From contig JALZVN010000283.1 of the NCBI GenBank assembly GCA_023299965.1, positions 1 through 5,276 on the forward strand: 5,276 nucleotides of DNA, read 5' to 3'. Position numbers and translations under genes: made by a program. The first letter of the stretch is position 1. Every line of letters begins with the position of its first letter. This document shows, one piece after another, positions 1-4,967 of the stretch. The notes beneath the pieces were generated by a model. The model ran no database searches. It saw nothing but the letters and a program-made list of their open reading frames with translations, and had not been told where the DNA came from. The stretch is from Saprospiraceae bacterium. GTDB lineage: Bacteria; Bacteroidota; Bacteroidia; Chitinophagales; Saprospiraceae.

Positions 1-261
1 ATACGCTTCTTTCTGCATATACATCCCCTTGTTGGAGGCATACTTCAGCGGGATTTCTACAAATTTAGAATCTACCTCAGGGTTGAATTTTCCCATAATG
101 AAATCTATCGGAATATCTTTTTTCACTTCAGGTGCAGCTTTTACGGGTGTGTTGATGGCTTCTTGTTTGCTGACTTGCTCAGCGGTATCATGCGTATTGT
201 GCTCTGATGCGCAGGAAAGCATAAAGAGCAAACCTAAGCACCAAAAGGAATATTTAAACAT
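1..261 (-). CDS. Lipoprotein resembling M15 D-alanyl-D-alanine dipeptidase, N-terminal part only
   Basis: The gene runs off the left edge; 87 codons are visible. The start ATG at 261-259 is followed by a short signal peptide ending in a lipobox-like M-L-S-C (Cys17), so the mature protein is probably a lipoprotein facing the periplasm. After a linker of about 25 residues comes 'IDFIMGKFNPEVDSKFV' and then 'YASNKGMYMQKEAY'. As I know the family, this matches the start of the catalytic domain of VanX/DdpX-type D-Ala-D-Ala dipeptidases (peptidase family M15) in Bacteroidota, where an 'IMGKF' stretch precedes a '(Y/L)L+KEA(Y/A)' helix. Such enzymes cleave D-Ala-D-Ala or related peptidoglycan peptides using zinc. 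The zinc ligands (HxxxxxxD, later H) and the catalytic Glu lie beyond the window, so activity cannot be judged. It starts 20 bases after the 474-residue gene and is probably co-transcribed with it. The family call is inference from N-terminal motifs; the lipoprotein signal is seen directly. Confidence 0.72.
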   Translation of the reverse strand, partial: MFKYSFWCLGLLFMLSCASEHNTHDTAEQVSKQEAINTPVKAAPEVKKDIPIDFIMGKFNPEVDSKFVEIPLKYASNKGMYMQKEAY

Positions 262-281
262 AAATTTTTTTTAAGATAGGA

Positions 282-1706
282 TTAATATTTGAACTCCATT
301 TTTTCACTAGGAAAACCAAACAAGAATTGCTTTTTAATCACCTTAGCTACTTTATCAGGAACCATGGACTCCCAATCTCCACTATCAGATTGAATCAGGT
401 CAAACACTTCTTTGGAGAAAATATGCATCACCTCCTTATCAAAGTTTTGTACATCTACGATCTGACCGCTTTCTAGTAAATGCTGATATAGAAAACGGAC
501 TGCTTCTGGTGTAGGAAGATTCTTTGCAGTAATCAATTCTGAATTACCTTGTTGCATCATTGGGTAGACATACATCTTGACAATACTGGTAAACAATTCC
601 CCAAAGGAAGCGATGATTCTAACATTGTTGTTATTGTCATATTTGACATTGATCAGTTTTTCAAGCTCACGCACTCCGATTCCTAATCCTATTTTTGGAG
701 CCTTATAGTCGCTCAGGTATTGCAGTAGTTTTTCATGCTCCTCACAGTCTGTGATCGCCACCGTCATTCCCATTGCGCACAGCAAGTCCGCTCTATCTAG
801 AAAATCTTTTACGTCAATTTCTTTATTACTATTGCGTAGATTGTCTAAAGTGATCTCTGCAAGTAAGTGTGCTTTTTGTGGATCGACCTTATCTTCCTTT
901 CTAAATTGTTCCCAGCATTTGCTGATCATGTCTTGGTTGACTAGGGTAGGAGGTCTAAAGCTCCCACGCACCACCATGACAGATTTTCTATATAGAAATT
1001 CAGAGGCATGGAGATTCTTCTTATTGCTATCAAACATAGCTACGTCAGATAGACCATGCTTCACTAGTAAGAGACTCAACCATCGGTTGTCTAGATCTGG
1101 AAAATCTGGACCAGAAAGACGAATCATATCTATGGCGATACGTCCCTTTAGACTATCCATTAGACTCTGTAGCAAAAGCTCTGGATCATTAGCATATTTA
1201 TAACACGCATAGATCAGATTGGTACCTAATATTCCCACGGCTTGCTGTTGCAAGAGCGTGTCATTATCTAACATTTTTACATGCAGTACGATGTTGTTGG
1301 TTTTTCCTCTCGGGCTCAGTTGAAACCGAAGCCCTATCCAACCATCTCCTTTTATAGTCCTATGAAAATTAAGCGCCGCTATCGTATCTGCAAACACAAA
1401 AAACTTGGTATCAGGTCTTTCATTTTGCAGTCGATTTTCCATCAACTCGTACTCGTGATCTAGCATCTTGTAGATACGCGACTCGCATACATATCGACCA
1501 CTAGGTTCTGGACCATAGATCTCATCAGAGTAGATTTTGTCATAGGCAGACATGGTCTTAGCGATGGTTCCCGCAGCAGCGCCTGCTTGAAAGAAATAGC
1601 GCGCCACTTCTTGCCCGGCACCAATTTCAGAAAAGGTACCATAGATTTTGTCATCAAGATTTATCTCTAATGCTTTTTGTTCTGGCTCAATAGTAGGACG
1701 CTTCAT
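282..1706 (-). CDS. Conserved cytoplasmic protein of unknown function, 474 residues
   Basis: I do not know a function for this protein. It has no signal peptide and no membrane segment, so it is probably cytoplasmic. The N-terminal half is rich in what look like conserved blocks: 'IYGTFSEIGAGQEVARYFF' (about 21-39), 'AGAAAGTIAKTMSAYDK' (41-57), 'RYVCESRIYKMLDHEY' (71-86), 'FFVFADTIAALNF' (102-114), 'GDGWIGLRFQ' (120-129) and 'DNRWLSLLLVKHGLSDVAMF' (206-225). I have seen this architecture in Bacteroidota and other bacteria as a full-length conserved protein. My recollection is that some database entries call such proteins 'TonB-dependent receptor' or 'nicotinate-nucleotide adenylyltransferase'. 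The first label cannot be right here, because there is no signal peptide, plug or beta-barrel. For the second I see no HxGH or ISSTxxR motif. The start ATG at 1706 lies about 20 bases downstream of a promoter-like box. The next gene begins 20 bases after the stop, which suggests an operon. Confidence 0.9.
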   Translation of the reverse strand: MKRPTIEPEQKALEINLDDKIYGTFSEIGAGQEVARYFFQAGAAAGTIAKTMSAYDKIYSDEIYGPEPSGRYVCESRIYKMLDHEYELMENRLQNERPDTKFFVFADTIAALNFHRTIKGDGWIGLRFQLSPRGKTNNIVLHVKMLDNDTLLQQQAVGILGTNLIYACYKYANDPELLLQSLMDSLKGRIAIDMIRLSGPDFPDLDNRWLSLLLVKHGLSDVAMFDSNKKNLHASEFLYRKSVMVVRGSFRPPTLVNQDMISKCWEQFRKEDKVDPQKAHLLAEITLDNLRNSNKEIDVKDFLDRADLLCAMGMTVAITDCEEHEKLLQYLSDYKAPKIGLGIGVRELEKLINVKYDNNNNVRIIASFGELFTSIVKMYVYPMMQQGNSELITAKNLPTPEAVRFLYQHLLESGQIVDVQNFDKEVMHIFSKEVFDLIQSDSGDWESMVPDKVAKVIKKQFLFGFPSEKMEFKY

Positions 1707-1732
1707 AGCGATGATTTAAGTGTATTAGGTGT

Positions 1733-1740
1733 CAAAATTA
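1733..1740 (-). promoter_or_regulatory. Candidate Bacteroidota -7 promoter box
   Basis: Read on the minus strand this is TAATTTTG, an exact match to the Bacteroidota sigma factor -7 consensus TAnnTTTG. Transcription would begin near 1727 and leave a leader of about 20 bases before the ATG at 1706. No convincing TTTG -33 element is visible 19-21 bases upstream, so the promoter is a candidate only. If real, it would let the 474-residue protein be expressed independently of the upstream membrane-anchored gene. Confidence 0.4.
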
Positions 1741-1766
1741 ATCAAATTCCACAGAACAGCTTGGTT

Positions 1767-2534
1767 CTATCTTATTACGGCTATCTCAGCAAAAGGATCA
1801 GCCCGCAATCCAAAATCTTCACCACTATTGCCTGTCTTTATGTCTGTCAGCTCTAGGGTGAAGCCAGGCCCCACGTGAGTCCTAGATATCATAGCGCCAT
1901 TATCTAATGGCTGCCAATTTTCCCAAGTAAATTCCACTCCTCCAACCGGGATGATGCTTACCCACATCTTGTAGCTTATCGGGAGACCATTTTCGTCTAG
2001 TTTCCAGAGATACGAATCCCCAGGAGTGGCTCCACCAGTAGTATAGGATACAAGCAGTTGTTTGTCGCCATCATCGCCTTTTACTAGCTCCCTAGAGGTG
2101 CCAGGTTGCAAGGCTAGAGAGGGAGCGTTTAGCCAAAACGAGTCATTGATAAAGTATTCCCAGGCCTCCTTAACCAGTTTGTCGGATTCGTCTTTGTTAC
2201 CCAATTTCTCCCCTTTCGCATAGGCAGCCCCAGTGACAGTGCTTGGATTGAGCAAAACCATATTGTCTCCCCAGGTCACTTTAGCTAGATGACGTTCCTT
2301 ATCCCACAAGTGTTGATGTTGTCCAGCAAAATCCCACGATATATATTTTATCTCCTTCCACGCCTGTAGATTGATGGCTTTCTGCATTTTTAGCGCCAAT
2401 TGATTCGCCTCTGGACCTGGTATACCTAGTGGTTTTTCATCATTATGATAAAAATACAAACCAGCAATACCCAGTAATACAAAGGCCGAGATGGCTACAA
2501 TGAGTATCAAACAGCCCGATTTTGTAAACTTCAT
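1767..2534 (-). CDS. Membrane-anchored periplasmic protein of unknown function, 255 residues
   Basis: I do not recognise this protein. With the ATG at 2534-2532 it has a short basic N-terminus (MKFTKSG), one hydrophobic segment at about residues 8-29 with no lipobox cysteine at the right place, and a soluble domain of about 225 residues predicted to lie in the periplasm. That domain is rich in tryptophan and aromatic residues, with 'WKEIKYISWDF', 'WDKERHLAKVTWG', 'WEYFINDSFWLNAP', 'SYLWKLDENGLPISYKMW' and 'EFTWENWQPLDNGAMISRT' in order. Alternating short beta strands and the 'L-D-x-x-G-L-P' turn recall LolA/LppX-like half-barrel lipid-binding folds, but this is inference from style only. An in-frame TTG lies four codons upstream (2546-2544) and would add MKKK. 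I prefer the ATG because TTG starts are rare and that TTG is the end of a promoter-like TATTTTTG. The stop at 1767 is 60 bases before the next gene on the same strand. Confidence 0.85.
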   Translation of the reverse strand: MKFTKSGCLILIVAISAFVLLGIAGLYFYHNDEKPLGIPGPEANQLALKMQKAINLQAWKEIKYISWDFAGQHQHLWDKERHLAKVTWGDNMVLLNPSTVTGAAYAKGEKLGNKDESDKLVKEAWEYFINDSFWLNAPSLALQPGTSRELVKGDDGDKQLLVSYTTGGATPGDSYLWKLDENGLPISYKMWVSIIPVGGVEFTWENWQPLDNGAMISRTHVGPGFTLELTDIKTGNSGEDFGLRADPFAEIAVIR

Positions 2535-2543
2535 TTTTTTCTT

Positions 2544-2551
2544 CAAAAATA
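2544..2551 (-). promoter_or_regulatory. Possible -7 promoter box just before the 255-residue gene
   Basis: The minus strand reads TATTTTTG, matching TAnnTTTG, and it ends 9 bases before the ATG at 2534. Transcription would begin only a few bases before the start codon, giving an almost leaderless mRNA. The sequence is A/T-rich and no -33 TTTG element is visible at the usual distance, so a chance match is quite possible. Confidence 0.22.
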
Positions 2552-2593
2552 TAAAACATTAAACGGTATAGGTGCTAATACGGAGATTTTTTT

Positions 2594-2732
2594 GGGCGAT
2601 ACGCTCATCTGTGATACTACCCGCATAGCCGCCCGACACAGATGATCGCCCGAGCTATACAGGACTTCGCTGTCGCTACGGCCCTATCGGGCATCCCGAC
2701 TTAGCGTCGAGATTCCTTACTATCTCTATCGC
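2594..2732. repeat. GC-rich palindromic intergenic block, probable dispersed repeat
   Basis: The block fills much of the 299-base gap between the membrane aminopropyltransferase gene and the 255-residue gene, and is visibly richer in GC than the A/T-rich flanks. Seen directly: GGGCGAT (2594-2600) pairs with ATCGCCC (2645-2651), and inside it CATCTGTG (2606-2613) pairs with CACAGATG (2637-2644). This gives a 15-bp stem with a 5-base bulge (ACGCT) on one side. Next come CGCTA (2674-2678) with TAGCG (2702-2706) enclosing TCGGG-CAT-CCCGA (2687-2699), then GAGAT (2709-2713) with ATCTC (2722-2726). I found no convincing ORF in it. Segments like 'GGACTTCGCTGTCGCTACGG' followed by 'CTATCGGGCATCCC' resemble, from memory, short repeats scattered between genes in Bacteroidota genomes. 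This is unverified. It lacks a T-run after the hairpin on either strand, so it is not an ordinary intrinsic terminator. Confidence 0.55.
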
Positions 2733-2833
2733 ATTTTGACCTGAAATGGAGATATTGTCCTTACAAAATGAATAGGTGTATCAGCATTTCGAAAAGATGC
2801 CTTTTGGTATATTCTCCAATAATGGATTTATCA
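2733..2833. other. A/T-rich spacer downstream of the aminopropyltransferase gene
   Basis: No gene is visible. CATTTTG (2732-2738) and CAAAATG (2764-2770) form a perfect 7-bp inverted repeat around a 25-base loop, and GCAT/ATGC at 2784-2800 can form a small hairpin. Neither is followed by a U-run in the direction of the upstream gene, so no intrinsic terminator is called. Confidence 0.4.
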
Positions 2834-4366
2834 TTACCTCACTTCATGATTGAGTCGACGCCAATGCTCTAGATAGTACTCCATGAGGATGGGTTGGTCT
2901 AGTTGATTGGGGAGCAGTCCCTTGACTCTTTTATCCTTTGGGAAGTAAAAGATATGATTGAGCATTTGCGGCTCCAAAAATGAGGTAGCAATAGCCTCGT
3001 CATATTGAAAAAGAATCTGTCTATCACTGGCCAATATAAAACCCCAATTCCCAAAGCTTGGGACATTTACTTGATATGGGTACTGAAACGTGAACCCACT
3101 TTCCTTTAGGGTTTTCTCAATGCACCAGAATGCATTTGGCGTCAAAGTTGGACTTGTACCTTGTGTGACCAAAAGGCCATTCTTGTTGAGCTTGCTCTTC
3201 GCCAATTTGTAAAATGCTTGACTGTACAGTTTAGCTAAGCTTTCTGTGTTAGGATCAGGAAGATCACAAATGATTACATCGTAGCGACTTTCGGTATTTA
3301 GCAGATAAGAAAAAGCATCTTCATTATGTACTTGCGTTTCAGTCCGCTCTAAGACTCCTTGATTCAGCTCCTTGAGGATAGCCATATTGTTGGCTAGTTC
3401 AGTAATGGCGGGGTCTATGTCTACGATGTCCAATTGCTCGATTGGATATTTGAATATTTCTCTGGCAGCTAATCCTTCACCACCACCAAGTAATAGCACC
3501 TTCTTAGGCAATTCATGCTGCATCATCGGCAGATGCACTAAAGCTTCGTGGTATCTGTATTCATCTTTGGAAGAAAACTGGATTGCGCCATTAAGATATA
3601 ATCTAAACTCATCCTTGGTTTTTGTTACCGTGATATCTTGATAGGAAGATTGTTCACTATAGATGACTGGATGTTTGAAAATCCCATTATGCCATCTGGT
3701 CATAAAGGATCGTGTACTCACGATGCTAAATAAAATGATACTCACTATGCTCGTGAGTGCCAGGCCCATCAGTACCTTTCTTGACTTGGGTATTTCTATC
3801 TCGTTTCTAAAAAAGAGGAAGGTGATCAGACCCGCTATAATGTTCAATAATCCAAAAAATAAGGAAGACTTAAATACCCCGACAAATGGAAGCAAAAAAA
3901 ATGGAAAGGCAATAGTTGCAATCAGTGCCCCTAGATAATCAAAACTAAGGATGTTCGAAATGTTGTCTTTCAGTGCGTAGTCGTGCTCCAAAATTCTGGT
4001 CAATAAGGGTACCTCTAAACCGGTCAGGATACCAATTACCGAAATCAAGAGAAAGACGAAAAGATTGAAGCCATCAAAATCTGCATACAGAATATATAAG
4101 TAGCAAAGGGGGACAGAGAAGGCACCTACCAAGCCCAAAAGCAGTTCTATTATGATAAAATGATATATGAGTCTGCTGGTGAACAATTTCGAAAAATAAG
4201 CTCCCAAACCCATGAAAGCCATGTAAAATCCGATGATTAAAGAAAATTGTTTGACACTATTACCGAGAAAATAAGAGCTAGTAGTAGATATCAAAAGTTC
4301 GTAGATGATGGAGCACATTCCCACCAGGATGGTGATGAATATCAAAAATGTCTTTTTTTGCATCAT
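2834..4366 (-). CDS. Membrane-embedded spermidine-synthase-family aminopropyltransferase
   Basis: This is a 510-residue fusion. The N-terminal half (about 6-217) has seven predicted membrane helices (about 6-28, 40-60, 67-92, 102-120, 140-164, 168-187, 197-217). The C-terminal half is a polyamine aminopropyltransferase (SpeE family), expected to move an aminopropyl group from decarboxylated S-adenosylmethionine to an amine. Family landmarks visible: 'YQDITV' (242-247), 'LYLNGAIQFSSKDEYRYHEA' (256-275), the nucleotide-binding 'LLLGGGEG' (291-298; Glu where GGGDG is commonest), acidic 'VDIDP' (315-319), 'NEDAF' (348-352), 'CDLPDPN' (367-373) with the two aspartates that sit over the amine, 'LYSQAFY' (380-386) and 'LLVTQGTSP' (398-406). 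Nothing essential appears missing. Soluble SpeE is about 280-300 residues, so the membrane half is the distinguishing part. Two ATGs are adjacent; the first is used. It is divergent by 61 bases from the YgiB/YgiC-like pair, which supports a role in a polyamine-conjugate pathway at the membrane. The acceptor is unknown. Confidence 0.93.
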   Translation of the reverse strand: MMQKKTFLIFITILVGMCSIIYELLISTTSSYFLGNSVKQFSLIIGFYMAFMGLGAYFSKLFTSRLIYHFIIIELLLGLVGAFSVPLCYLYILYADFDGFNLFVFLLISVIGILTGLEVPLLTRILEHDYALKDNISNILSFDYLGALIATIAFPFFLLPFVGVFKSSLFFGLLNIIAGLITFLFFRNEIEIPKSRKVLMGLALTSIVSIILFSIVSTRSFMTRWHNGIFKHPVIYSEQSSYQDITVTKTKDEFRLYLNGAIQFSSKDEYRYHEALVHLPMMQHELPKKVLLLGGGEGLAAREIFKYPIEQLDIVDIDPAITELANNMAILKELNQGVLERTETQVHNEDAFSYLLNTESRYDVIICDLPDPNTESLAKLYSQAFYKLAKSKLNKNGLLVTQGTSPTLTPNAFWCIEKTLKESGFTFQYPYQVNVPSFGNWGFILASDRQILFQYDEAIATSFLEPQMLNHIFYFPKDKRVKGLLPNQLDQPILMEYYLEHWRRLNHEVR

Positions 4367-4427
4367 TATCTGCTAATCTGTTAGTTATTTTCTAGTTCTT
4401 CTCTATATTGTTTACAAATCGGAATCT
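4367..4427. promoter_or_regulatory. Divergent intergenic region between aminopropyltransferase and YgiB/YgiC-like operon
   Basis: Only 61 bases separate the two start codons, so both promoters and any shared control site should be here or reach into the coding sequences. A short palindrome TTGT-TT-ACAA and CTAA-TCTG-TTAG are visible, but both are too short to call an operator. No exact TAnnTTTG box is present on either strand; TATTGTTT on the plus strand is the nearest. The compact arrangement suggests joint regulation. Confidence 0.45.
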
Positions 4428-4967
4428 ATGGTAAAGATAAAAACAACAGTTCCTAAGTACGCAAAGAAAGCAAAAAAAGCGTCTATCATCCTCTGCACAG
4501 CATTATTCTTTAGTAGTGTTTTTTCTTGTGGCTCTAATGTAGAGTATCAGAATACGGAAGTGTTGACTCCTACACAAGGCATCATCACAGAAGTTAAGGA
4601 AATGGAGACGGATCAATTTAAAATAACAAATGAGACTATTGTGTCTTCTGTGGATGACTCTCGTATTATAGCGGAATACGCAGATGGTGTTCGAGATACT
4701 TTTACACTAGCAGAAGCCCAATTAGCAGATGAGGAGCATCCAAGACGAAGAGGTACACATGGTGTATTGATGTACGGTATGATGGGTTACATGATGGGAC
4801 GAAACATGGGTCAGGCTCCTGTGAGGTCAGCCTACGCTAGTGACGCGGCTCATAAGAAAAGTACTTCCACGTCTAGTAGCCTTCGTAAAACTGCTTCTAG
4901 AAAAACAGTACGTACGCCTAAGAAAGGTTTTGGATCTTCACGATCAACTAGATCATACGGTGGATAG
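4428..4967 (+). CDS. ygiB: YgiB-like (DUF1190) lipoprotein
   Basis: This 179-residue protein has a long basic N-terminus (residues 1-18, seven lysines), a hydrophobic stretch at 20-33 and a lipobox-like V-F-S-C (Cys34), so it is predicted to be a lipoprotein. The mature part has a short acidic domain (about 37-104), then the Met/Gly segment 'LMYGMMGYMMGRNMG' (114-128), a Ser/Thr/Lys/Arg-rich low-complexity tail and the ending 'KKGFGSSRSTRSYGG' (165-179). From memory, E. coli YgiB (DUF1190) has the same order: basic N-terminus, lipobox, 'GYMMGR', then 'GGFG' and a Ser/Arg tail ending in 'SRSMGG'. The gene directly after it is a YgiC-like ligase, as in the E. coli ygiB-ygiC pair, and this makes the call much stronger. 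The biochemical role of YgiB proteins is unknown. Sequence identity outside the motifs is low, and the acidic domain may be lineage-specific. The ATG at 4428 is the only sensible start that keeps the signal peptide. Confidence 0.75.
   Translation: MVKIKTTVPKYAKKAKKASIILCTALFFSSVFSCGSNVEYQNTEVLTPTQGIITEVKEMETDQFKITNETIVSSVDDSRIIAEYADGVRDTFTLAEAQLADEEHPRRRGTHGVLMYGMMGYMMGRNMGQAPVRSAYASDAAHKKSTSTSSSLRKTASRKTVRTPKKGFGSSRSTRSYGG

Noticed and set aside
29..274. 81-residue plus-strand reading frame
   Set aside because: It lies antisense to the lipoprotein gene, whose reverse frame has a signal peptide and family motifs. The plus-strand product has no recognisable features.
751..1203. 150-residue plus-strand reading frame
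   Set aside because: It is fully antisense to the 474-residue conserved protein, and its Ser/Leu/Arg-rich composition is typical of a shadow frame.
1281..1657. Two short frames (1281-1463 plus, 1460-1657 minus)
   Set aside because: Both are contained within the 474-residue gene in other frames and show no protein-like motifs.
282..1706. TonB-dependent receptor as the name for the 474-residue protein
   Set aside because: There is no signal peptide, TonB box, plug domain or beta-barrel pattern, and the length is too short.
2594..2651. Intrinsic terminator at the 15-bp bulged stem
   Set aside because: On the minus strand the stem is followed by A residues, and on the plus strand the T-run precedes it, so neither direction has the stem-then-U-run layout.
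2784..2800. Small hairpin as terminator of the aminopropyltransferase gene
   Set aside because: The stem is only about 6 bp including a wobble pair, and no U-run follows in the minus direction.
3372..3938. Two plus-strand frames of 89 and 91 residues
   Set aside because: Both are antisense to the well-supported aminopropyltransferase gene.
4380..4427. FNR/CRP-like operator from TTGTTTACAA in the divergent promoter region
   Set aside because: The half-sites are only four bases with the wrong spacing for known FNR or CRP sites, so a chance palindrome is likely.
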